Assembly (NCBI GenBank): GCA_039930045.1
Contig: JBDSQB010000012.1
Coordinates: 1-64,000, forward strand
Length of the DNA: 64,000 nt
Reading direction: 5' to 3'
Source: Chthoniobacterales bacterium
GTDB taxonomy: Bacteria; Verrucomicrobiota; Verrucomicrobiia; Chthoniobacterales; DASVRZ01
In this document: in pieces, positions 16,680 to 25,433 of the stretch
Position numbering within the stretch: position 1 is the first letter of the stretch
Layout of the letters: every line of letters begins with the position of its first letter
Position numbers and translations under genes: made by a program
Notes under the pieces: generated by a model
What the model was told of the DNA's origin: nothing
The model's input: only the letters and a program-made list of their open reading frames with translations
The model's database searches: none

Positions 16680-17660
16680 ATGAGATTTCTGAGTATTTTC
16701 TGCCTCCTCCTTCGGATTTGCAGCGCCCAAAGCTACGACTGGACCGGCGATGCTCTTCCCGGCGTTAAAATCAATACCGTTGCTTACAAGGGATGGATTC
16801 CAGCAAGCTCGGCGCCTCTCCACGGCACTTTGATTCTTATTCCGGGACGACACGGCGATGGTCGAGGGATGGCGACAGATCCCCGCTGGCAGGCTTTGGG
16901 AACGGCGACGGGTTTCGCCATTATTGGCTGCCAGTTTGCCAACGGCGAGCCGTTCCCCTACCAGAGCGATATCGGTGGAGAAGTCTCGCGCGCCATCAAT
17001 ATCGCCGTCCAACGCCTCGCCACCGACAGCCAGCATCCCGAGCTGGCGAATGGTCCCCTCGCCTTCTGGGGCACGTCGGCTGGGTCGAATGTTTCCGCGA
17101 ATTATTGCGCCAAGTTTCCTGAGCGCGTGGCCGCTTTTGCGAGTTCCAAAGGCACTTTCGGCCCTGGTGGCAATCTTTCCGCTGCCACTCGCGAGATTCC
17201 GATGTTTTTCGCCTTGGGAGCCGGGGATAAATCGGAATGGACCACTCCCTCGCGTGCTAATATCGAAGCCGGCACCAAACTCCACGCTCCCTGGGCTCTC
17301 GCCTTTCACCAGAAGGAAGGGCATGAAGTCGGAAAAAGTCTGGACGTCGCCATTCCCTTTCTTCAAGCCGCCATCGAACAACGCCTGAATCCGCCCGCCG
17401 CAGCCTCTGTTTCTACCGCAGCCCAGCCTGTGTTTAAATCGCAACTCCCCAGTTTTTCCAAGCCAGCCGCAGCCCCTGCGTCAGCCACACAGAAGATCAA
17501 ACTCTTCAAAATCAATCCACAAAACGGCTGGCTGGGCAACTTGGAGACGATGGATATTGCGCTCGCCAAAGATTTCAAGGGCAGCCGAGCCAGTGCTTTT
17601 TGGCTGCCAGATGAGGCCACCGCTCACGCCTGGCAGCAATATCTCCAGAGCGGCAAATAG
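16680..17660 (+). CDS. Secreted alpha/beta-hydrolase-like protein
   Basis: Starting at 16680 gives 326 residues with a signal peptide (MRFLSIFCLLLRICSAQS). The core shows LILIPGRHGDG, and the nucleophile elbow GTSAGSN with Ser133, followed by the family's FPERVAAFAS; HQKEGHEVG (about 217) may supply the catalytic histidine. It resembles dienelactone-hydrolase/PHB-depolymerase-like esterases. The C-terminal 100 residues are Ala/Pro-rich and then form a separate small segment (KLFKINPQNGWLGNLETMDI) of unknown role. It converges on the DUF885 gene with a 2-nt gap. Confidence 0.75.
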   Translation: MRFLSIFCLLLRICSAQSYDWTGDALPGVKINTVAYKGWIPASSAPLHGTLILIPGRHGDGRGMATDPRWQALGTATGFAIIGCQFANGEPFPYQSDIGGEVSRAINIAVQRLATDSQHPELANGPLAFWGTSAGSNVSANYCAKFPERVAAFASSKGTFGPGGNLSAATREIPMFFALGAGDKSEWTTPSRANIEAGTKLHAPWALAFHQKEGHEVGKSLDVAIPFLQAAIEQRLNPPAAASVSTAAQPVFKSQLPSFSKPAAAPASATQKIKLFKINPQNGWLGNLETMDIALAKDFKGSRASAFWLPDEATAHAWQQYLQSGK

Positions 17661-17662
17661 TT

Positions 17663-19456
17663 TTATCTCGGAATGGTGGAAATGTTCGCTGCCTTGGCCT
17701 TGCCGTTCACCCAGGCTTTCACGTCGCGTTCCATGATGTCGAGGGGGACAGCTCCCATTTTCATGAGGAGATCGTGGTATTCCCGGAGGTCAAATTGGGG
17801 TCCCAGTGCCAGTGCGGCTTCGTCGCGGAGTTGGGTGATTTTTAGCTGGCCAATTTTGTAGGCGAGCGCCTGGCCGGGCATGGAAAGGTAGCGATCGACT
17901 TCGTTGGTGATGTCGAGTTCGCTGCGCGGGGTGTTGGCTTTGAAGTAGTCGATGGCTTTCTGGCGGTCCCACCCGAGGGCGTGCAGGCCGGTGTCGGTGA
18001 CGAGCCGGACGGCGCGCCACATTTCGTAGCTGAGCTGCCCCATTTTATCATAGGGACTTTGATACAAATCCAAGTCGTATCCGAGCGTTTCGGCGTAGAG
18101 TCCCCAGCCTTCGACGAACGCCGTGTAACCGCCATAACGCCGGAAATTTGGCAGATCGGTCTGCTCCATGGCGAGTGAGATTTGAATGTGGTGGCCGGGG
18201 ACGGCTTCGTGGAGGGTGAGCGGGATCATTTCCCAAGTGGCGCGGGTCTCGGGTTTGTAGAGGTTGACGAAGAATGTGCCCGCGCGGCTGCCGTCGGCGC
18301 TGCCCTCTCGATAATAGGCGGCGGTGGTGTCGGGCGCGGCAATGTCGGGGATGGGCTCGACTCCGTAAGGCAGGCGCGGGAGGGTGTGGAAGAGCTTGGG
18401 CAGCAGCGGGTCGATGCGTTTGGCGGTGGCGCGGTAGCGTTGGAGGAGTTCGTCGCCGGACTTGCAGAAGAATTGCGGGTCGGTGCGGAGGAATTTAAAG
18501 AATTCGTCGAGCGTGCCCTGGAAGCCGGCCTCGGTTTTCACTTTTTCCATTTCCGCGCGAATGCGGGCAACTTCGCCCAAGCCGAGTTCGTGGATTTTCT
18601 CAGGCGCCAAATCGGTGGTGGTCTCGCGGCGGACGAGGAAGGCGTAGATTTCCTTGCCGTTCTTGAGGTTGGCGAAGCCGGTTTTCTCCGGGCAGGCGGG
18701 AAGATATTCGTCCTGATAGAATTTTTTGAATTTCTTGAAGGCTGGAATCACCGACGCGCTGATCGCGTCCTCGGCGGCCCCGGCGAGCCGGGCTCGGTCG
18801 ATGGGGGCGATGGCGTCGGGAAATTTGCGGAACGGCTGGTAAAACGGGCTGTCCTTGGGCGAGTCGGTGATCTGTTTGTCGATCTGCGGTCCGACCCGTT
18901 TCATGAGGATTTTAGGGAACAAAATGTTGCGTTGCATGCCGTCGCGCAGGAGGGCGGTGACCTGGGCGGCGTGCTCCGGGAAGGCCTGGAGCCGGGCAAT
19001 CCAGGCTTCGTAGTCAGCGACGGTGGCGAAGGTCAGCGCGTCGGCGAGTTCGTTGTCGGTCTGGAGTCCGCCGCGCGGAGTGATCTGGAGGCATTGCAAA
19101 CCGAGGAGAGATTCCTCGATGGCGAGGGACATTTCCTTATCGAAGAGGTCGAAGTTCAGCTTCTCGTTGGGCGGAAGTTTCTCGCGGTCGATGTCGGTGA
19201 GTTTTTTGAGGTAACTTTGATACTTCTCACGCCGGGCGTCGAAGTCGGCGAGGGCGAGTTTGTCCCATTCGGAAGCGTGGCGGCGGTCGCCGAGATAGGA
19301 GGCTTCGACGGGCGATTGCTCCATGCGAAAAGCCCAGGCTTCGTCGAAGAGCGCGTGCAAACTGTCGGTCGGAGTTGCATTCGATTGTGCGGAAACGGGC
19401 AGCAGCCAGCAGCCGGTGAGAAGCGCGAAACGGAGAAGAAAACGAGCGTTGAACAC
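17663..19456 (-). CDS. DUF885-family exported putative metallo-carboxypeptidase
   Basis: The protein has 597 residues with a signal peptide (about 1-24, ending PVSAQS). The family's zinc signature HEAVPGHH lies at 416-423, with Glu417 as likely base; downstream FVEGWGLYAETLG supplies a further Glu ligand, as in M32-like carboxypeptidases to which DUF885 is related. Length and layout are normal. A periplasmic peptidase role is probable; the substrate is unknown. It is divergent from the exopolysaccharide locus, with about 50 bp between its start and that promoter. Confidence 0.9.
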   Translation of the reverse strand: MFNARFLLRFALLTGCWLLPVSAQSNATPTDSLHALFDEAWAFRMEQSPVEASYLGDRRHASEWDKLALADFDARREKYQSYLKKLTDIDREKLPPNEKLNFDLFDKEMSLAIEESLLGLQCLQITPRGGLQTDNELADALTFATVADYEAWIARLQAFPEHAAQVTALLRDGMQRNILFPKILMKRVGPQIDKQITDSPKDSPFYQPFRKFPDAIAPIDRARLAGAAEDAISASVIPAFKKFKKFYQDEYLPACPEKTGFANLKNGKEIYAFLVRRETTTDLAPEKIHELGLGEVARIRAEMEKVKTEAGFQGTLDEFFKFLRTDPQFFCKSGDELLQRYRATAKRIDPLLPKLFHTLPRLPYGVEPIPDIAAPDTTAAYYREGSADGSRAGTFFVNLYKPETRATWEMIPLTLHEAVPGHHIQISLAMEQTDLPNFRRYGGYTAFVEGWGLYAETLGYDLDLYQSPYDKMGQLSYEMWRAVRLVTDTGLHALGWDRQKAIDYFKANTPRSELDITNEVDRYLSMPGQALAYKIGQLKITQLRDEAALALGPQFDLREYHDLLMKMGAVPLDIMERDVKAWVNGKAKAANISTIPR

Positions 19457-19507
19457 AGCGGAATGCTGGCCAGTTCAGAAAAAAGCGCAACTTTTCTAAT
19501 GTAAAAC

Positions 19508-19537
19508 TTGACACCGATACGGGAAATCCCCTACAAG
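19508..19537 (+). promoter_or_regulatory. Sigma-70-type promoter of the exopolysaccharide locus
   Basis: TTGACA (19508-19513), an 18-nt spacer and TACAAG (19532-19537). It would start transcripts near 19544, so the barrel gene more likely begins at 19628 than at the TTG at 19508. Confidence 0.45.
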
Positions 19538-19627
19538 CCCTGTCGCATGACCAAAGGGGACTCGCAGGGCACACTCGGTAATCACTATGGGCGCAGCCGG
19601 AATAACTGGCTCTCCACTCGACGAAAG

Positions 19628-21019
19628 ATGTCTCCCAAGTGGTCGCGACCGGCTTTGAGTGCATTTAGTCTGGCCGTTTTTGCGGCCTTGCATCCGACTT
19701 TTTCCCAAGCCGCCGAGGAAGCCTGGCCAGAAACCACGCCGATGCCCACCGCGCGTCCAATCGAGGCTGCCGCACCGCTCGCGCCAGATGCCATCAACAA
19801 TGCAGCCGCAGCCATCGACGTCGAGGAGCCGCCCGCGCCCGGCGAAGGTCCAGCAGCCACGAGTGAGATCGACACCATTGCCATCGGCAGCGGAGGCGCC
19901 CCGAATTTTTGGAAGCCGGAGATTCATGCGGGTGTGACGGCGAGCGTGGTCTTCGATGACAATATTTTCATCACCCACGAGAATGAGGTCTCGGATACGA
20001 TTTTTGTGACTTCCGCCCGGATGACGCTGGCCTTTGGCAATGTGGAATCCTGGGCGTCGCGCTTCATCGACACCACAGCCCGCGCACTGGATGCAGAGGA
20101 TGAGGGAACGGAAAATCTGATCGCGCTGACCTATGCGCCGACAGCCAGTTTCTTTGCGGACAATAATACCCTGAATTCCGTTGATCACGATGTGGCTGGC
20201 ACGGTGCGCTGGACTTTCAATAAACTCAGAGTCGCCTTCGACGGCCGGTTTCAGACTCTGTCCGATCCCGATGAGGATTTGGGCCGCCGCGCGGATCGTC
20301 AGGTCACCAACCTTCATCTGACTGGCATCTATGATTGGAGCGAAAAAACGCGCGTCCAGTTGGAAGGCACCTGGGTCAACCGCGATTACAACGTGGGCAA
20401 CGACTCCTCGCAGGCGGAGGCGAACGGTTATTTCCTCTTCGACGTGACACCGAAAACTACGATTGGCTTTGGCTTTGGTGCGGGCGAGCTGGAGCAGGAT
20501 CAAAATCCGAACCAGACATACGAACGAGCCGTGGCCAGATTCCGCTATAACTCCTATTCCAAGCTGACGCTCAGTCTGGTGGGTGGTGTGGAGTTGCGGC
20601 AAACTGACGGCGGTGACGACGTCTCCACCGGGGTGTTTCAAGTGGACATTGGTTATACTCCGACGGACAGCACCGGATTTTTTCTGACAGCGTCGCGGCG
20701 CATCGAACCTTCTGCCAATGTCCTCACACAAGGTATCGAGCGGACTACGTTTGGGTTGATTTACAATCAGAGATTGCTGCAGAAACTCAGTCTGAGCACG
20801 AACTTGGAATACACGCTGGCCGATTATACGACCTCCGGTGCGGTTGCCAACGAAAGCCGCAGCGACGATCTCTGGAGATTTTCAATGACTCTCACCTTTG
20901 AGGTGACTCAGAACGGATTCGTCCGCCTCGGCTACGCCTATCGGGAAAATGATTCTTCTCGTGAGGTAGTTAGCTATAAGTCAAATCAAGTAATCTTGTC
21001 TGCCACAGTCCTTTTCTAA
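19628..21019 (+). CDS. Outer-membrane beta-barrel protein of the exopolysaccharide locus
   Basis: From the ATG at 19628 the product has 463 residues, with a signal peptide MSPKWSRPALSAFSLAVF...FSQA, an Ala/Pro-rich linker (about 25-80), then many alternating amphipathic strands ending ...YKSNQVILSATVLF with a terminal Phe, the usual signature of a barrel inserted by the BAM machinery. It resembles the BBP2/EpsL-like barrels encoded at the head of exopolysaccharide loci. A role in polymer export through, or attachment to, the outer membrane is inferred from position. The frame is open from a TTG at 19508 and an ATG at 19547, but those lie at the promoter and before the signal peptide. Confidence 0.82.
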   Translation: MSPKWSRPALSAFSLAVFAALHPTFSQAAEEAWPETTPMPTARPIEAAAPLAPDAINNAAAAIDVEEPPAPGEGPAATSEIDTIAIGSGGAPNFWKPEIHAGVTASVVFDDNIFITHENEVSDTIFVTSARMTLAFGNVESWASRFIDTTARALDAEDEGTENLIALTYAPTASFFADNNTLNSVDHDVAGTVRWTFNKLRVAFDGRFQTLSDPDEDLGRRADRQVTNLHLTGIYDWSEKTRVQLEGTWVNRDYNVGNDSSQAEANGYFLFDVTPKTTIGFGFGAGELEQDQNPNQTYERAVARFRYNSYSKLTLSLVGGVELRQTDGGDDVSTGVFQVDIGYTPTDSTGFFLTASRRIEPSANVLTQGIERTTFGLIYNQRLLQKLSLSTNLEYTLADYTTSGAVANESRSDDLWRFSMTLTFEVTQNGFVRLGYAYRENDSSREVVSYKSNQVILSATVLF

Positions 21020-21259
21020 GGGGCAATGATTGTGTTCAATAAACACCAACCTGTAATCTCCTTCGATTTGACTGCTTTTTTTTTACCAGTCATTAACGGT
21101 GTGTGAGCCTTCTTTGGAGTTATTTTAGAGAATGATTACCGTCATTGACGGATTGGTCTAAATATTGCTGAGTGGTAGCGCTTGCAGCTACCTGCTCTTC
21201 TGAGAGTTTCCCCCCGGAAATAAGATTGCCGACAAACTTATATTCCATACCCATCGCTT
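21020..21259 (+). promoter_or_regulatory. 240-bp gap between barrel gene and wza, with an ops/JUMPstart-like hairpin at 21174-21192
   Basis: The gap is more A/T-rich than its neighbours. It holds TGACTG-ctttttttttac-CAGTCA near 21068-21091 and, 68 nt before wza, the hairpin GGTAGC-gcttgca-GCTACC (21174-21192). The context GTGGTAGCGC matches 8 of 10 positions of the ops core GCGGTAGCGT bound by RfaH. I see no convincing promoter and no gene. Confidence 0.45.
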
Positions 21260-21886
21260 ATGCATCGTCCACTACCCAAACTTTTTAGCCGCCTCGTGGT
21301 GCTTGGCGCGTCACTCCTCATATTTCTGAGTCAGGCAGACGCCCAGACTGCGAAGAGTTCCACATCCGACTCCAAGTCCCCCGGGCTTTCCACGCCGCTC
21401 TCGCCGGAAGACATCATCCAAGTCGATGTTTTTCAAGAAGCCGATCTGCAAACCAAGGCCCGCATTTCTCAAGCTGGCACGATCACGTTTCCCTTGATCG
21501 GTGAGGTGAAGATCGCCGGGATGAGCCCCGAAAATGCGGCTCTACTGATTCGCAACCAACTAGCCAAGGATTACATCGTCAATCCACAGGTTACCGTCAC
21601 CGTCACCGAATACGCCAAGCGCCGTTTCACCGTTCTAGGACAGGTGCAGAAGCCCGGCGCCTACGAAATGCCCGACCGCGACCAAGTGAGCCTGCTGCAA
21701 GCCATCGGCACAGCGGGTGGTTATACGCGCATCGCAGACGCAGGCGACATCCGGGTGAAGCGCACCATCGACGGCAAGGACACCATTTATAAATTGAACG
21801 CCAAAAACATCGCCAGCGGCAAGGATCCCAATGGATTCATCATTCAGAGCGGCGACATCATCACAGTGGGGGAAAGTGTATTTTAA
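21260..21886 (+). CDS. Polysaccharide export protein, Wza-like
   Basis: This 208-residue protein has a signal peptide (to about 29, ALLIFLSQADAQ region), a Poly_export domain (VDVFQEADLQTKARISQAGT ... FPLIGEVKIAGMSPENAALL ... NPQVTVTVTEY, about 50-120) and one SLBB domain (RRFTVLGQVQKPGAYEMPDR to the end). It lacks the lipoprotein cysteine of E. coli Wza and is much shorter, with one SLBB, so it probably forms the periplasmic part of the export channel together with a separate outer-membrane barrel. It sits 2 nt before the Wzc homologue. Confidence 0.92.
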   Translation: MHRPLPKLFSRLVVLGASLLIFLSQADAQTAKSSTSDSKSPGLSTPLSPEDIIQVDVFQEADLQTKARISQAGTITFPLIGEVKIAGMSPENAALLIRNQLAKDYIVNPQVTVTVTEYAKRRFTVLGQVQKPGAYEMPDRDQVSLLQAIGTAGGYTRIADAGDIRVKRTIDGKDTIYKLNAKNIASGKDPNGFIIQSGDIITVGESVF

Positions 21887-21888
21887 TT

Positions 21889-24291
21889 ATGAGATCTGAC
21901 GATTCCAACAACTTCGAAGATAGCAACGACGATTCTTCAGCCATCGACCTCTCGGGTCTGCTCCACACCCTGCGCCGCAAGTGGTGGATGATCTTGGGCA
22001 GCGTGCTCATCACTGTCGGCTTGGGCTGTCTTTACATCATTCGCACCCCCAAGACTTACGAGTCGGCGACCATAGTCCAGATCGAGCAATCCTCCACCAA
22101 GGTGATGAACAACATCCAGGATCTCAATGCGGAGGATTTGAAAACACAGGAAGTCCTCAAAACAATCGAGCAAAACTTGGTGGGCACCCAAGTTTTAATC
22201 AATCTGATCGACCGCTTGAAGCTGACTCCCGAGCAAATCGGGATGAAACCCCAGGCTGATGAACCTATCTCGCAACCCGAGTTTCTTGGAGCCCTCCAGA
22301 ACGCTGTCAATGCAAAGCTGGTCCGAGGAACGCGGCTCATTACTGTCACAGCTCAAAACACCGACCCGCTGCTCGCCCAAAAGATGGCCGACGCACTGGT
22401 CGCCGAGTATATCCGGACGGACGCCGCGCAAAAGCTCGGTGTAGCTGGCGAGGCCAACAGCTTTTTGCTCGAGGAATCCGGACGCCTCAAGCAAGCTCTA
22501 ACCGAGGCGGAGGAAGCCGCGCAAAATTTCAAAGACAGCCACCCCGGCGTGGCTTTGGACGACAGCCAAACCTTTATTGACTCGAAACTTCTCGCGCTCA
22601 CACAAAGGGTCAACGACACACGCTCCCAGCGCATTGACTTAGAGTCTGATGCCACTCAGATCAAAAAGTTTAAGGACACCATGTCCGGCGAGGATCTCTA
22701 TTATGCCTTGCTCGGTGTGAAAAGCATCAAGAACTCGCCCGCCGTCTTGCAGCTTCAACAGGCCATCGCCGAGGAAGAAGCCACCTTCGCCACCGTCAAA
22801 CAGCGTTATTTGCCCAAGCATCCGAAGTATCTGGAAGGCCAGGGCCGCCTGGAAAAACTTCGCAGTTCCTTAAACCAAGCCATTTTGCAGGCGACTGACG
22901 CTCAAGCCACCGCCGTGGAGTCCGCCAGAGAATCGGAAAAAGCCTCGCTCCAGATCATGGAAGAGCAGAACAAAGTGAAGCTGGCCAACGACCGGCTCAT
23001 GATTCCCTACAACAGCCTGTATCGGGAAGTCATGCGCAACCAAAACCTCTACGACGCAGTCCAGCAGCGGCTCAAGGAAACCGCCCTCACCACCGGTATG
23101 GACGATAATAAATTGCGCATCGTCACGCCGGCCTCCCTGCCCTACCAGCCAGTCAAACCAAAGTCCGCCCTGGTTATCGCCGGTGCCATCTTCGGAGGAT
23201 TCCTCCTCGGCTTGTGCTTCTGCTTCGCCTTCTCCTTGGCTGACACCTCGCTGAAAACTCTTGATCAAGCGGAGACGGCGCTCGGCATCAATGCCGTGGG
23301 AGCCATTCCGCTCGGCAGCAAAGCTGAGGCAGAAAAACGAGGGCTCTCGGTGACGCTAACTCCCAACAGCGCGTTGGCAGAAGCGTTCCGAACCTTGCGA
23401 ACTGCGATTAGCTTGCTGGGGTCGGAAAAGGATCTACGCAGCTTTCTTTTCACCAGCGGCGTGCCCGGCGAGGGAAAAAGTTTTTGTTCGGTAAACTATG
23501 CCATTTCTCTCGCTCAACTGGGTCGGAAAACCCTCCTTGTCGATGCCGATTTGCGACTGCCCGTTATCGAACCGCTCTTCTTTGAGGAAGCCAAGGAAAA
23601 AGGTTTGTCCGGCCTCCTCGAAGGCATCTACAAGCTGGAAGACTGCACTTATGCCACCAACATCCCCAACCTCTATGTTCTGCCCTCCGGGAAACGCGCC
23701 CAAAACCCGGCCGAGTTGCTGGCTAACAGCAGCGTCCCCGCTCTAGTCAAAAAAATCCTCGGGCAGTTTGATCGCGTGGTTTTTGACAGTGCTCCTGTGC
23801 ATGCCGTAAGCGACACCCTTCTCATAGCCCAGCACGTCAACGTAGTCTGTCTCGTGGTCCATTCGGGTAAGACTCCGCTCAAAGTCGTGCAGCGCGCCAT
23901 TCAGAAACTGTCTGATGCCAACGCTCGTCCGGCGGGATTCATCCTTAACCGCCTGCCTCAAAACAGCGGTGGCTACTACTATCATTATTCTGGCGGCACC
24001 TATGGCGACAAAGTCTATGGCGGCCCCGATGCCTACGCCTCCACTCCGACGGCTCGTCCAGAAACACCACGAAAGAAATCATCTGTAAAAAATACTCCGG
24101 CCCCCGCTGAGACTGCTCCCGTTGTCCCGGTTCCAGCACCCGTAGTCGATAACCCGGTGGCAGTCCATGCGGCCCCTGAAGAAATTCCATCCTCTGTTGA
24201 ATCCTCCACACCGGAATCCGCATTTGTCGCCATCGAAGACTCGGAAGCTAATAACGCAAAGCCAGTTTCATCCAGTTCGCAGGAAACCTGA
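21889..24291 (+). CDS. Polysaccharide co-polymerase / tyrosine autokinase, Wzc-like
   Basis: The 800-residue protein has an N-terminal Wzz domain with a first membrane helix at about 35-55, a long periplasmic coiled-coil region (about 150-400), a GNVR-type segment, a second helix at about 425-450 and a cytoplasmic BY-kinase domain. The kinase shows Walker A GVPGEGKS (524-531), Walker A' LLVDADLR, and Walker B RVVFDSAP (about 629). A tyrosine cluster follows (GYYYHYSGGTYGDKVYGG, from about 695), the expected autophosphorylation tail, then a Pro/Ala-rich C-terminal extension of about 75 residues. It would set chain length and control polymer assembly. It follows wza by 2 nt. Confidence 0.94.
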   Translation: MRSDDSNNFEDSNDDSSAIDLSGLLHTLRRKWWMILGSVLITVGLGCLYIIRTPKTYESATIVQIEQSSTKVMNNIQDLNAEDLKTQEVLKTIEQNLVGTQVLINLIDRLKLTPEQIGMKPQADEPISQPEFLGALQNAVNAKLVRGTRLITVTAQNTDPLLAQKMADALVAEYIRTDAAQKLGVAGEANSFLLEESGRLKQALTEAEEAAQNFKDSHPGVALDDSQTFIDSKLLALTQRVNDTRSQRIDLESDATQIKKFKDTMSGEDLYYALLGVKSIKNSPAVLQLQQAIAEEEATFATVKQRYLPKHPKYLEGQGRLEKLRSSLNQAILQATDAQATAVESARESEKASLQIMEEQNKVKLANDRLMIPYNSLYREVMRNQNLYDAVQQRLKETALTTGMDDNKLRIVTPASLPYQPVKPKSALVIAGAIFGGFLLGLCFCFAFSLADTSLKTLDQAETALGINAVGAIPLGSKAEAEKRGLSVTLTPNSALAEAFRTLRTAISLLGSEKDLRSFLFTSGVPGEGKSFCSVNYAISLAQLGRKTLLVDADLRLPVIEPLFFEEAKEKGLSGLLEGIYKLEDCTYATNIPNLYVLPSGKRAQNPAELLANSSVPALVKKILGQFDRVVFDSAPVHAVSDTLLIAQHVNVVCLVVHSGKTPLKVVQRAIQKLSDANARPAGFILNRLPQNSGGYYYHYSGGTYGDKVYGGPDAYASTPTARPETPRKKSSVKNTPAPAETAPVVPVPAPVVDNPVAVHAAPEEIPSSVESSTPESAFVAIEDSEANNAKPVSSSSQET

Positions 24292-24319
24292 GCAGTTTTA
24301 GTTGTCACATCTACATACA

Positions 24320-25378
24320 ATGAAAACTGCCCTTATTACCGGTATCACAGGCCAGGATGGTTCCTACCTCGCCGAGCAACTACTAGCCAAAGGCTACGAA
24401 GTTCACGGCATGATTCGTCGTTCCAGCAGCTTCAATACGGGCCGCATCGACCATCTCTATCGCGATCCAGAAATCATGGATCAGAAACTTTTTCTGCACC
24501 ACGGCGACCTGACCGACTCCAGTAACCTCAACCGACTCCTGGAAAAAATCGGCCCCGATGAAATCTACAATCTTGGCGCACAAAGCCACGTTAAAGTCTC
24601 CTTCGATGTCCCTGAATACACTGGCGAAGTGGACGGCATGGGCACCTTGCGCTTTCTCGATGCCATCAAAGAAGTCGGCCTGAAAGACAAAGTTCGCTTT
24701 TATCAGGCGTCCACGAGTGAGCTTTACGGCTTGGTCCAGGAAGTTCCGCAGACGGAAAAAACTCCCTTCTACCCACGTTCTCCTTACGCTGTCGCCAAAC
24801 TTTACGGCTACTGGATCATCGTTAATTACCGCGAAGCCTACGGCATCCACGCGTCCAACGGGATCCTCTTTAACCACGAGTCCCCGAGACGCGGAGAAAC
24901 CTTCGTCACCCGCAAAATCACCCGCGCCGCTGGCCGGATTAAGGAAGGTTTGGAAGATTGCCTTGTTATGGGCAATATCGACTCCAAACGCGACTGGGGT
25001 TTTGCCCCCGAATACACGGACGCCATGTGGCGCATCCTCCAGCAGGAATCGCCAGACGACTATGTCTGCGCCACCAACGAAACCCATACCGTCCGCGAAT
25101 TTATCGACCTCACTTTCAAACACCTCGGCATGGAACTTGAATTCAAAGGCTCCGGAGTGGAGGAAGTTGGCGTTGAGAAAGCCACTGGCAAAATCCGCCT
25201 CAAGATCGATCCCCGCTACTTCCGTCCAACTGAGGTGGAGTTGCTGATTGGCGATTACTCAAAATCCTACAAAGCCTTTGGCTGGGAGCCAACCACGAGG
25301 TTTGCCAAACTGGTGGAAATCATGGCCGACGCCGATTGGAAACTGGCTCAGCATGAGAAAGCCAGCAGACTGCCCTAA
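24320..25378 (+). CDS. gmd: GDP-mannose 4,6-dehydratase
   Basis: At 352 residues this extended SDR converts GDP-D-mannose to GDP-4-keto-6-deoxy-D-mannose. Seen are the NADP-binding [16 protein letters not shown] (6-21), [15 protein letters not shown], the catalytic STSELYG region and Tyr156/Lys160 (YAVAKLYGY), and [19 protein letters not shown], which is diagnostic for Gmd. No GDP-fucose synthase or Rmd reductase lies beside it, so the next step must be encoded elsewhere. I chose the ATG at 24320, where the dinucleotide fold begins. Confidence 0.97.
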   Translation: MKTALITGITGQDGSYLAEQLLAKGYEVHGMIRRSSSFNTGRIDHLYRDPEIMDQKLFLHHGDLTDSSNLNRLLEKIGPDEIYNLGAQSHVKVSFDVPEYTGEVDGMGTLRFLDAIKEVGLKDKVRFYQASTSELYGLVQEVPQTEKTPFYPRSPYAVAKLYGYWIIVNYREAYGIHASNGILFNHESPRRGETFVTRKITRAAGRIKEGLEDCLVMGNIDSKRDWGFAPEYTDAMWRILQQESPDDYVCATNETHTVREFIDLTFKHLGMELEFKGSGVEEVGVEKATGKIRLKIDPRYFRPTEVELLIGDYSKSYKAFGWEPTTRFAKLVEIMADADWKLAQHEKASRLP

Positions 25379-25433
25379 CTCCACCACCGGGGCTGAGAGG
25401 AAGCGGGGACACATCACTATTTTTCCAAAATAA

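Noticed and set aside
18182-19504. 440-codon + strand frame opposite the DUF885 gene
   Set aside because: DUF885 motifs, signal peptide and codon use support the leftward gene; the + frame is Gly/Val/Glu-rich shadow.
19508-19627. Longer start (TTG at 19508 or ATG at 19547) for the barrel protein
   Set aside because: TTGACA at 19508 looks like the -35 box, and the signal peptide begins at 19628.
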